Assembly (NCBI GenBank): GCA_963731745.1
Contig: CAVSWT010000024.1
Span: 124,001-188,000 of the forward strand
Direction of reading: 5' to 3'
Length of the DNA stretch: 64,000 nt
From: CAVSWT01 sp963731745
GTDB lineage: Bacteria; Bacteroidota; Ignavibacteria; Ignavibacteriales; Ignavibacteriaceae
Shown here: positions 34,468 to 42,675 of the stretch, in pieces
How the letters are laid out: every line of letters starts with the position of its first letter
Numbering within the stretch: position 1 is the first letter of the stretch
Made by a program: the position numbers and the translations under genes
The notes under the pieces: model-generated
Database searches by the model: none
What the model was told of the DNA's origin: nothing
The model's input: only the letters and a program-made list of their open reading frames with translations

Positions 34468-36588
34468 ATGAAGGATGTTGGTTCATTTTTTGTACTTATT
34501 ATAATAATAGTTTTAACAAATAGTATGAGAGGAAATAGTTTGTTTATTTCGGATAAAACGAAAACCAAATCTATATCTAAGAAAGATAAGCACTTAGAGA
34601 CAATCAAAGGATTGGATAAATATTATTCTGATAAAAAATTAGGTTCTTTCGTTGAAGATGGAAAAACTGTTTTTAGAATATTTACACCTAACGCAGAAAA
34701 TGTTACGCTTGTTGTTTTCAAAAACGTTGCAGATGAAACCGGAACTGAATATGAAATGAAACGCGATGAAGATGGTGTTTGGGAAACAGCTATAGACGGA
34801 GAAAATTATGGTTTGTTTTATGGTTACAAAGTGAAGCATAAAAATGATGAAGATGATGAAGATAATGAAGATGTTCTATGTATTGATCCCTATGCAAAAG
34901 CTGTAGCATCATTAAATACATATTTCAATCCCAGGAAATCAATTGTCATTAAAGAAGATAATTATGATTGGGAAGGCGACACTTGGATTCAACGAGACTG
35001 GCGTGATTTAGTGATTTACGAAATGCACCTCCGCGACATGACGGCTGACCCTACTTCCGGTGCGAAAAATTTCGGTTCTTATCAAGGCTTGATTGAAAAA
35101 GGAAATAAAGGCGGAATTGATTATATAAAAAATCTTGGAGTTAATACTGTTGAACTTTTACCTGCTCAAGAATTTGGAAATATTGAATCTCCTTTTGATG
35201 ATTCTTTAAATGGAAAATACAATACCTGGAACCCATATGAAAGAAATCATTGGGGATATATGACAGCGGCTTTCTTCGCGCCTGAAGCGTATTACAGTGA
35301 AGTGGCTAAAGATATTGAATGGAATAAATGGGATGGTCAATCGGCAAAACAGGTAACTGATTTTAAAGATATGATAAAGGCATTTCATAAAGAGGGAATC
35401 GGTGTAATGATGGATGTTGTTTATAATCATCTCTCGGAATATGAATTAGGAAACTTAAAAGAAATTGATAATGATTATTATTTCCGTCTCGATAAGCATG
35501 GTAACTATATTGCACAAAGTGGAACCGGTAACGATTTAAAAACTGAAAGGCCAATGCTCCGTCGTTTAATTGTGGAAAGTATTCTTTATTGGATGAAAGA
35601 ATATCATGTGGATGGCTTCAGATTCGATCTTGGAAAATTAATCGACTGGGAAACTATTGAAGAAATAATTTACGAAGCTAAAAAAATAAATCCGCAAGTA
35701 GTTTTTGTCTGTGAACCATGGGGCGGAGGTTATGACCCAATGGGATTTTCTCTTCGCGGATGGGGAAGCTGGAATGATCAAATTAGAAATGGCGTTAAAG
35801 GTGAAAATCCTTTTACCGGCCAAGGCTGGATTTTTGGCAAATGGTTTGGAAACAATAATCCCGATAGAATAAAAAGTTATGTTAACGGAACTTTAACTAA
35901 AGATAAATTTGGTTTATTTCAGAAGAAAGAACACAGTGTTAACTATCTTGAGTCACACGACGGATATACGCTTGGAGATTTTATCCGAATTGGAACAAAA
36001 GAAGTTAATCCTGAAGAACCTATTTCGGATATTGATAAAAACGCAGAACTTACGCCGCTTCAATTAAAATTAAATAAACTTGGTGCGTTATTTCTTTTGA
36101 CATCACAAGGAATGACTATGATTCATTCAGGGCAAGAATTTGCGAGAAGCAAAGTAATTTCGGCAAACACCAAAGCGGATGATAAAAATATTGGTTTGTT
36201 GGATCATAATAGTTATGATAAAGATAACGAAACAAATTATATCAATTATACTCATGCAGATTTAAATAAAGAGCTTGTGGACTATTATAAAGGATTAATT
36301 CAGTTGCGGGAAACCTATGCCGCTTTTCGCAGAGCAGATTATGATGATGTAATATTTTTTGATGTGACTGATAACGAATTTGCATTAGGCTATTACTTAT
36401 CACTCGAAAATGAAAAGTTCATTGTTCTTCTCAATGCAAATCCAGAAAAAACAGAAGAATTCATTCTGCCTGAAGGTGAGTGGGAAGTCGTAGTAAATGC
36501 TGAACAAGCAGGGATTACTTCATTAGGAATTGTTTCTGATAAGATTGAATTAGAACCATCAACCGGCTTTGTTTTGAAGACGAAATAA
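34468..36588 (+). CDS. Type I pullulanase-like GH13 enzyme
   Basis: A 706-residue alpha-glucan debranching enzyme predicted to cut alpha-1,6 bonds in pullulan, starch or glycogen. An N-terminal hydrophobic segment (about 6-20) suggests export or anchoring. A CBM48-type beta domain (about 55-150) follows. The GH13 barrel has VVYNHLSEY, the nucleophile region DGFRFDLGKL, the acid/base region VFVCEPWGGG and the NYLESHDGYT region. SGTGNDLKTERPM matches type I pullulanases. A C-terminal beta domain closes the protein. It converges on hydE with 4 bp between the stop codons. A glycogen debranching role inside the cell is the main alternative if the N terminus is not a signal. Confidence 0.88.
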   Translation: MKDVGSFFVLIIIIVLTNSMRGNSLFISDKTKTKSISKKDKHLETIKGLDKYYSDKKLGSFVEDGKTVFRIFTPNAENVTLVVFKNVADETGTEYEMKRDEDGVWETAIDGENYGLFYGYKVKHKNDEDDEDNEDVLCIDPYAKAVASLNTYFNPRKSIVIKEDNYDWEGDTWIQRDWRDLVIYEMHLRDMTADPTSGAKNFGSYQGLIEKGNKGGIDYIKNLGVNTVELLPAQEFGNIESPFDDSLNGKYNTWNPYERNHWGYMTAAFFAPEAYYSEVAKDIEWNKWDGQSAKQVTDFKDMIKAFHKEGIGVMMDVVYNHLSEYELGNLKEIDNDYYFRLDKHGNYIAQSGTGNDLKTERPMLRRLIVESILYWMKEYHVDGFRFDLGKLIDWETIEEIIYEAKKINPQVVFVCEPWGGGYDPMGFSLRGWGSWNDQIRNGVKGENPFTGQGWIFGKWFGNNNPDRIKSYVNGTLTKDKFGLFQKKEHSVNYLESHDGYTLGDFIRIGTKEVNPEEPISDIDKNAELTPLQLKLNKLGALFLLTSQGMTMIHSGQEFARSKVISANTKADDKNIGLLDHNSYDKDNETNYINYTHADLNKELVDYYKGLIQLRETYAAFRRADYDDVIFFDVTDNEFALGYYLSLENEKFIVLLNANPEKTEEFILPEGEWEVVVNAEQAGITSLGIVSDKIELEPSTGFVLKTK

Positions 36589-36592
36589 ATAA

Positions 36593-37629
36593 TTAATTTA
36601 TAATTAATTTTTTCAAAGAATTCCCGGCAGAATTCGAGATATTTCTCCCCAATTTTAAAATAGAATTTTTTATCCCATGCAAGGAGTTATTATAATTTTT
36701 TAATAATTCTTTAGGATAAATTTTATATCTTTCATGATAATGCAATGGAGTAAAGTTCGGCATTATAACATTCGCCCCAATCATTAATCCTTTTTCGTAT
36801 CCATTTTTTAATAATGCAGCCAATGCGGTTGTTGCCGGCATGTGAACATCTTTTAAAACAATTCTTGCAACTGCAATTGTTTTTAATACTAAATTGATAT
36901 CCGCTTTCCTTTGATTTCTATACGGTGTTTCCTCTGAAGGTATGAATGGGCTGAAAGAAACCATATCTGCATCTAAATCTCTGCATAATAAAATATCATC
37001 TGCAATATCTTCCAAAGTTTGACGAGGCAAACCAATAATATTTCCGCTGCCGATTTGATAACCAATCGATTTTAAAAGTTTAAATGTTCAAGCCGTTCTT
37101 CTAATTTTTGTCCAAGGTGATAGATTTGATATTTTTCCGAGTTTGCAGTTTCATGCTTTAAAAGATAACGATCTGCCCCGGCGACCTTCCAATCAACGTA
37201 ATTATCAAAGTCTCTTTCACCTAAGCTTAATGTAATGGATAAATTAAAATTGTTTTTAATCTCTTTAATAATTTTGGTAATAAATTTTGCAGTTAATAGC
37301 TTGTCTTCACCTGATTGTAAAACGACTGTTTTTATTCCAGACAAATAAATTCTTTCTGCTGTTTCTAAAATTTCATCAAAACTCATTCTATATCTTTGGA
37401 GATTATTATTCTCATTTCTTAATCCGCAATAAAGACAATCCTGTTCACAATAATTTGAAATTTCAATAATACCTCTTAACACAACCTCTTCACCGCAATA
37501 TAATGAACGGACTGTATTTGCTCTTTCAAAAAGCAAATTCATACCATATTCTGATTCTAAAGAAAGAAGAAAAATTATTTCTTCTTTTGTTAATTCTTCT
37601 TTGTGAAGAATAGCTTCTAGAGTAAACAT
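36593..37629 (-). pseudogene. hydE: HydE, [FeFe]-hydrogenase maturase, with frameshift
   Basis: A radical-SAM maturase that helps build the dithiolate bridge of the H-cluster. The gene is read in two frames. The 5' part (37072-37629) has the radical-SAM CEQDCLYCG motif and continues to HETANSEKYQIYHLGQ. The 3' part (36593 to about 37075) resumes with LKSIGYQIGSGNIIGLPRQT and ends normally. Adding one base to the T-run at 37079-37081 (A-run on the coding strand) restores one continuous HydE of about 345 residues. The rest of both halves is well conserved, so the shift is either very recent or a sequencing error. It follows hydG by 40 bp. Confidence 0.88.
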
Positions 37630-37669
37630 TTAATTAGTTAGTAATTTATTCAATTTGACCTTTACATTT

Positions 37670-39061
37670 CTACAAGTAAACATCTCTTTCACCCTTGCCG
37701 ACTTGCTCCAGCATCTCTTCAACTTTTGTTCTCGTTGTTCCGTTGATGGATTCAATTTCTTTTTGAAAGAATGGCTCCGATACTTTTTTAGTTTCGTCTG
37801 TTGCAAAATCCATTAAATATTCTTTGAAAGTAGCCAAAGCATTGGGCACACAAATTTTACCAATGCTGCCTGATTTTGCTAATTCCATAAATCTGTCACC
37901 GGTTCTTTGAGAACGATAACAGGCTGTACAAAAGCTTGGGAAATATCCGAGTGAGATAACATCTCTGATAACCTCATCTAAATTACGATGATCGCCAAGC
38001 TGAAACTGTTCGAGTTCATGTTTATTTATGCTTACCTGCGATTCTTTATATCCTCCGGGTGCTGTTCGGCTGCCGGCACTTATTTGAGAGATACCAACTT
38101 CAAAAAGTTCGCGTCTAAGTTCAGCTCTTTCTCTCGTTGATAAAATCATTCCTGTATAAGGAACAGATAAACGTATTACGGCAACAAGTTTTTTGAATTG
38201 AATATCATCGACTGCAAACGGCGGATTGAGTGCTGCCGGTGCATTTAATGCCGGTTCTAATCTTGGAATTGAAATAGTATGCGGTCCAATTCCAAACCTA
38301 GAATCCAAATATTCAGCATGCATTAAAAGTGCAAGTGTTTCAAATTTGTAATCTGTTAATCCAAATAATGCCCCTATTCCCACATCATCAATATCAGCTT
38401 GAAGAGCTCTGTCCATTGCGTATAATCTATATGCGTAATCATGTTTAGGTCCGATGGGATGCATTTTTAAATAGGTTTGATAATGGTAAGTTTCCTGAAA
38501 ACATTGATATGTTCCAATTCCAAAACTTTTTAGTCTTTTAAATTCATCCAGATTTAATGGAGCAGTGTTAACATTTAATCTTCTAATATTATTTCCATTA
38601 AGATTGATAGAATAAATTCTTTCAATCGCTTCGCCGATAAAGTCTAAGCTAGCTTTTTTAGGATGCTCACCTGCAACAAGCAATAATCTTTTTTGCCCGG
38701 TGTTAATTAAATATCTTGCTTCTTCTTCAATTTCATCAACGGTTAATGTTTTTCTAATTAAGTCTTTATTATCTCTTCTGAATGCGCAATACAAACAATT
38801 ATTTATGCATAAATTTGTTACATAAAGCGGAGCAAATAAAACTAAACGATTTCCATAAATTTTTTCTTTTATTTTTTTAGCTTCGTGGTGAAGCTCATCT
38901 AATAATTCAGGTGAGCTTATATTTAGAAGCGCAGCACTTTCTTTTAAAGTTATTCCTTTTCCTTCACTGGCTTTTTTTATGATTTCTTTTTGTAAATATT
39001 GATCGTGTAATTTGTCGTCTTCTAATAAAGAATTGATGTAATGTTCATTTATAAATTCCAT
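37670..39061 (-). CDS. hydG: HydG, [FeFe]-hydrogenase maturase (tyrosine lyase)
   Basis: A 463-residue radical-SAM enzyme that splits tyrosine to supply CO and cyanide ligands for the H-cluster. The N-terminal SAM cluster motif is CINNCLYCAFRR. The C-terminal auxiliary cluster region is CTACYRSQRTGDRFM, which separates HydG from ThiH. Other HydG-like segments are GIGTYQCFQETYHYQTY and SAGSRTAPGGY. It is first of a minus-strand pair with hydE and diverges from aspA-hydF, so all three maturases are encoded within about 5.4 kb. Confidence 0.96.
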   Translation of the reverse strand: MEFINEHYINSLLEDDKLHDQYLQKEIIKKASEGKGITLKESAALLNISSPELLDELHHEAKKIKEKIYGNRLVLFAPLYVTNLCINNCLYCAFRRDNKDLIRKTLTVDEIEEEARYLINTGQKRLLLVAGEHPKKASLDFIGEAIERIYSINLNGNNIRRLNVNTAPLNLDEFKRLKSFGIGTYQCFQETYHYQTYLKMHPIGPKHDYAYRLYAMDRALQADIDDVGIGALFGLTDYKFETLALLMHAEYLDSRFGIGPHTISIPRLEPALNAPAALNPPFAVDDIQFKKLVAVIRLSVPYTGMILSTRERAELRRELFEVGISQISAGSRTAPGGYKESQVSINKHELEQFQLGDHRNLDEVIRDVISLGYFPSFCTACYRSQRTGDRFMELAKSGSIGKICVPNALATFKEYLMDFATDETKKVSEPFFQKEIESINGTTRTKVEEMLEQVGKGERDVYL

Positions 39062-39319
39062 CGTAAAGCCTCGCCCTTCTTTGAAATATAAATAGTGATG
39101 ATAAAATACCCACTTAATAAATCGACAATAAATATACCACGTATAGCAATATACTAATCACTTAAAAACTAACTAAGGTTTTTTTATTTCTTGAAAACGA
39201 GAAATCCTTTATTTGAATTGAAAGCATAGACATGCTAAAACTATATCGCTTTTAATGATGAACTAACAATTCAATAATGTTTAGACTTATTATTGTTCAA
39301 TCATTATACATTCAATCGA

Positions 39320-39335
39320 TGGAACGCTTTTTGAA
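39320..39335 (+). promoter_or_regulatory. Possible sigma-54 promoter for aspA-hydF
   Basis: TGGAACGCTTTTTGAA matches the sigma-54 consensus at most positions, with TGG, ACG and TTG at the right spacing, but has A for C in both core elements. The predicted start would lie only about 3 bases before the aspA ATG. A small palindrome, AGCAT-N4-ATGCT (39223-39236), lies about 115 bp upstream, a usual activator distance. Confidence 0.35.
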
Positions 39336-39348
39336 TTTTTGATTTGTT

Positions 39349-40767
39349 ATGAGAAAAGAAATTGATTCAATAGGAACAAAATTATTAAACGATGAAGATC
39401 TCTACGGCATTCATACTCTTAGAGCTATGGAGAATTTTCCAATTAGTGGAGAAAAGATTAATGTACATCTTATCAAAGCATATTTGTTAGTAAAAAGCGC
39501 AGCAGCAAAAACAAATTTTGAAATTGGTATTCTAGACTTCAATAAATATGATGCTATTTCAAAAGCCATTGAATCACTTTTGGATGAAACAGAAAAGTCA
39601 TTTAACCAAGAATCAGAATCAATCTACAAAAAAATTACAGTTGATCCTTATCAAGGCGGCGCAGGTACTTCATTAAACATGAATATAAATGAAGTTATAG
39701 CTAATACTGCGTTAAAAATAATGAATAAGAATTATGGTGAATATGAATATATTCATCCAATTGATGATGTTAATCTTTCACAATCAACCAATGATACTTA
39801 TCCGACTGCACTAAAAATCGCTTCAATTATTTTGATAAGAGAATTGGCAAAAGCTTTTGCAGAGCTGCAAAGAGCGCTGCAAAAAAAGGAAACTGAATTT
39901 TGCAATGTAATTAAACTGGCGAGAACACAATTCCAGGATGCAGTTCCAATTACACTAGGACAGGAATTTGGCGCCTACGCCCAGGCAATTTCAAGAGATA
40001 GATGGCGATTATACAATGGAGAAGAAAGACTTCGTTCAGTAAATTTAGGAGGAACAGCGGTTGGCACATCAGTTAATGCCAACAGAGATTACGTATTAAA
40101 AATAAATAGTGAACTAAATAAAATTACATCATTACCAATTGCCAAAGCTGAAGATTTAATTGATGCAACTCAAAATCTTGATGTGTTTGTGGAGGTTCAT
40201 GGTCTGATAAAAGCCGGTGCAGTTTCTATTATAAAAATATGCAATGATCTTCGATTTTTATCAAGCGGGCCCCATGGGGGAGTGGGAGAAATTCAACTTC
40301 CCGAAATGCAAGCCGGATCAAGCATTATGCCCGGGAAAGTTAATCCGGTGATACTTGAAAATGCAATTCAGGTTGCTGAATTAGTTAAAGGAAATGACGT
40401 TGTTATTTCTAATTTAGTCGGAGCAGGCAATTTAGAATTGAATGCATTTACACCATTGATTGCGCATCTATTTTTAAAATCTGTAGCTATGTTGAAGGAT
40501 TCGATTTTAAACCTTGCACAGAAATGTATAATCGGTCTAAAAGCAAATGAGAACAATTGCAGAAAAAACTTAATTAACTCATCTGCAATAGCTGCATCTT
40601 TAATAAATACTTTTGGGTATGATTTAATTTCTGAAATAGTAAAAGAAGCCGAAAAGAAGAATTTGAAATTGATTGATATAATTAAAGAAAGAAAATTACT
40701 GACAGAGGCTGAGCTGATCAAAATTCTTTCAAATCAAATAGGGGTACAAATTGAATACAGTTCCTAA
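39349..40767 (+). CDS. aspA: Aspartate ammonia-lyase
   Basis: A 472-residue lyase of the fumarase/aspartase superfamily that releases ammonia from aspartate to give fumarate. The segments GGAGTSLNMNINEVIAN, HPIDDVNLSQSTNDTYPTA, ARTQFQDAVPITLGQEF and GSSIMPGKVNPV favour aspartase-like members over fumarase. It lies in the maturation locus, overlapping hydF by 17 bp. Such linkage of an ammonia-lyase gene with hydEFG is known in other [FeFe]-hydrogenase bacteria, and a supply of ammonia or fumarate to maturation has been suggested. The exact substrate is not proven by sequence. Confidence 0.9.
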   Translation: MRKEIDSIGTKLLNDEDLYGIHTLRAMENFPISGEKINVHLIKAYLLVKSAAAKTNFEIGILDFNKYDAISKAIESLLDETEKSFNQESESIYKKITVDPYQGGAGTSLNMNINEVIANTALKIMNKNYGEYEYIHPIDDVNLSQSTNDTYPTALKIASIILIRELAKAFAELQRALQKKETEFCNVIKLARTQFQDAVPITLGQEFGAYAQAISRDRWRLYNGEERLRSVNLGGTAVGTSVNANRDYVLKINSELNKITSLPIAKAEDLIDATQNLDVFVEVHGLIKAGAVSIIKICNDLRFLSSGPHGGVGEIQLPEMQAGSSIMPGKVNPVILENAIQVAELVKGNDVVISNLVGAGNLELNAFTPLIAHLFLKSVAMLKDSILNLAQKCIIGLKANENNCRKNLINSSAIAASLINTFGYDLISEIVKEAEKKNLKLIDIIKERKLLTEAELIKILSNQIGVQIEYSS

Positions 40768-41956
40768 TTCAGAACGAAAACACATCGCATTTGTCGGGAG
40801 ACGAAATGTAGGTAAATCCTCACTTGTGAATGCATTTACTAGCCAGGATTTATGTATTGTTAGCAGCACTCCCGGTACAACAACTGACCCTGTAAAAAAG
40901 GCAATGGAATTACCGCCGTATGGCCCGGTTTTACTTATAGACACCGGCGGAATTGATGATGATGGTGAATTGGGAAAGAAAAGAGTTGGCAAAACTTTAA
41001 ATGTAATTTCTTCCGCTGATTTTGTTGTACTTGTTCTGGATGCCACACAAGAATTATCAATTGAAGAAGAAGAATTAATAAAATATTTAAGAAAAATTTC
41101 TACTCCATTTTTAGTGGCTACAAATAAAATTGAATTTGGTGTTAATTTAATTTTACTTGAAGAATTGAAAGAATTAGGAGTAATTCATTTTGAAATTTCT
41201 TGTGCTGAAAATGTAGGCATTGATTTACTAAAAGCCCGCGTAACTAGAGTACTGCCTCAGGATAAAAACCCATCTTTAATTGGTGATCTTGTAAAACAAG
41301 GAGATGTAGTTGTATTAGTTGTGCCGATTGATTTAGGTGCACCAAAAGGAAGATTAATCCTCCCGCAAGTACAAACTATCAGAGAAGCATTGGATGAAGA
41401 CACCATTGTAATTGTAACAAAAGATAAAGAGCTGCGTTCGGTATTGAGTAATTTAAAAATTCCTCCCGCATTAGTTGTAACCGATAGTCAGGCAATAATG
41501 CGCGTGGCTGCCGATGTTCCGGAAAATATTAAATTAACAACTTTTTCAATTTTAATGGCAAGGTATAAAGGCGATTTATTTTCATTCGCAAACGGGTTAA
41601 AAAAAGTAGATGCACTACAGAATGGCGACAAAGTTTTAATTGCCGAAGCATGCACACATCACGCTCAGGAGGATGATATCGGCACTATTAAAATTCCAAG
41701 ATGGCTAAGGCTTCATACGAAGAAAAAATTATCAATTGATATTACACATGGCCCTGAATACCCGGAAAATTTATCAGAGTACAAATTAATTATTCATTGC
41801 GGCGCGTGTATGCTTACACGAAATTTAATGCTTTCAAGAATTAAACATGCAAAGTTATTTGACATTCCGATTGTTAATTATGGGATGATTATATCTTACA
41901 TGCATGGCGCTATCCCTAGAGTTTTATTGCCTTTCGGTGAAGAAGTTTATCAATAA
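40751..41956 (+). CDS. hydF: HydF, [FeFe]-hydrogenase maturation GTPase
   Basis: A 401-residue GTPase scaffold that carries the H-cluster precursor to the hydrogenase. The G domain (about 10-175) has P-loop GRRNVGKSS, switch region STPGTTTDP, G3 DTGGIDD and G4 TNKIE. A central dimerisation domain follows. The C-terminal cluster-binding part has CTHHAQ and HCGACM, the expected cluster ligands. The start is TTG at 40751, with AGGGG about 7 bases upstream. It overlaps aspA by 17 bp, so the two are translated together. Confidence 0.96.
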   Translation: MNTVPNSERKHIAFVGRRNVGKSSLVNAFTSQDLCIVSSTPGTTTDPVKKAMELPPYGPVLLIDTGGIDDDGELGKKRVGKTLNVISSADFVVLVLDATQELSIEEEELIKYLRKISTPFLVATNKIEFGVNLILLEELKELGVIHFEISCAENVGIDLLKARVTRVLPQDKNPSLIGDLVKQGDVVVLVVPIDLGAPKGRLILPQVQTIREALDEDTIVIVTKDKELRSVLSNLKIPPALVVTDSQAIMRVAADVPENIKLTTFSILMARYKGDLFSFANGLKKVDALQNGDKVLIAEACTHHAQEDDIGTIKIPRWLRLHTKKKLSIDITHGPEYPENLSEYKLIIHCGACMLTRNLMLSRIKHAKLFDIPIVNYGMIISYMHGAIPRVLLPFGEEVYQ

Positions 41957-42136
41957 ATTTTTACTGATAAAACGAATTCTTTAATTAATTTATTGCTGAT
42001 TATAAACTATTTCTATTTACAAAATACTTTTTTTGAAAAAGAAAAAATCTTCCCATTAACAAGAAAAAATTTGGCCGCTTCTTTCTAATCACTTTATAAA
42101 TTTTTAATTAAACCAAATCAAAAAAAAAATATTGCA

Positions 42137-42152
42137 TGGCATTCAATATGCA
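42137..42152 (+). promoter_or_regulatory. Sigma-54 promoter for the hydrogenase operon
   Basis: TGGCATTCAATATGCA has perfect TGGCA and a TGCA -12 core at exact spacing. Transcription should begin near 42163, 23 bases before the first hydrogenase gene, which has a GGGG ribosome-binding site. No activator site could be identified by eye in the 180 bases upstream. Confidence 0.65.
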
Positions 42153-42185
42153 CACTTGATTTAATTTCATTTTGATGGGGAATCC

Positions 42186-42674
42186 ATGAATAAAGAACTG
42201 TTTAATAATTATAAATCCAATGATAAAAGTAGTTTAATTCCTCTACTGCAGGATGTCCAAAATCTCTACGGTTACTTACCTGAAGATGCGTTGAAAGACA
42301 TATCAGTTTTTGTTGAGATGCCTTTAAGCCGTGTTTACGGTGTTGCAACTTTTTACAATCAATTTAGATTAAATCCGCTTGGGGAAAATGTAATCAAAGT
42401 CTGCCGCGGTACTGCTTGCCATGTTAAAAACTCGGCAAATATTTTATTTGCATTAGAAACTGAACTTAATATTAAGGCAGGTGAAACTACAAGAGAAAAA
42501 AAATTTACTTTGGAAGTTGTTAACTGTATTGGTGCTTGCAGTATTGCTCCGGTTATAACTGTAAATGAAGATTACTTTGGAAGAATAACAGTTAAAGATA
42601 TACCGGGTATCATAAAAAAATATAAAGGACAAAGTCAGAAAAAAGAAGTCGAACCAGAATCGGAGGCAAGTTAG
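42186..42674 (+). CDS. NuoE-like [2Fe-2S] subunit of hydrogenase (set 1)
   Basis: A 162-residue thioredoxin-fold subunit, equivalent to HydC/HndA of electron-bifurcating hydrogenases. It has the [2Fe-2S] cysteines in CRGTAC and, about 40 residues later, CIGAC. The N-terminal helical region includes LIPLLQDVQNLYGYLPEDAL. It starts the hydrogenase operon just after the sigma-54 promoter and is followed with 1-bp spacing by the NuoF-like subunit. It should pass electrons between the flavin subunit and the hydrogenase. The C-terminal tail is charged. Confidence 0.92.
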   Translation: MNKELFNNYKSNDKSSLIPLLQDVQNLYGYLPEDALKDISVFVEMPLSRVYGVATFYNQFRLNPLGENVIKVCRGTACHVKNSANILFALETELNIKAGETTREKKFTLEVVNCIGACSIAPVITVNEDYFGRITVKDIPGIIKKYKGQSQKKEVEPESEAS

Positions 42675-42675
42675 A

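Noticed and set aside
39062..39150. A sigma-54 promoter for hydG-hydE on the minus strand
   Set aside because: The best match has TTGCT at -12 but lacks the essential GG and following C at -24.
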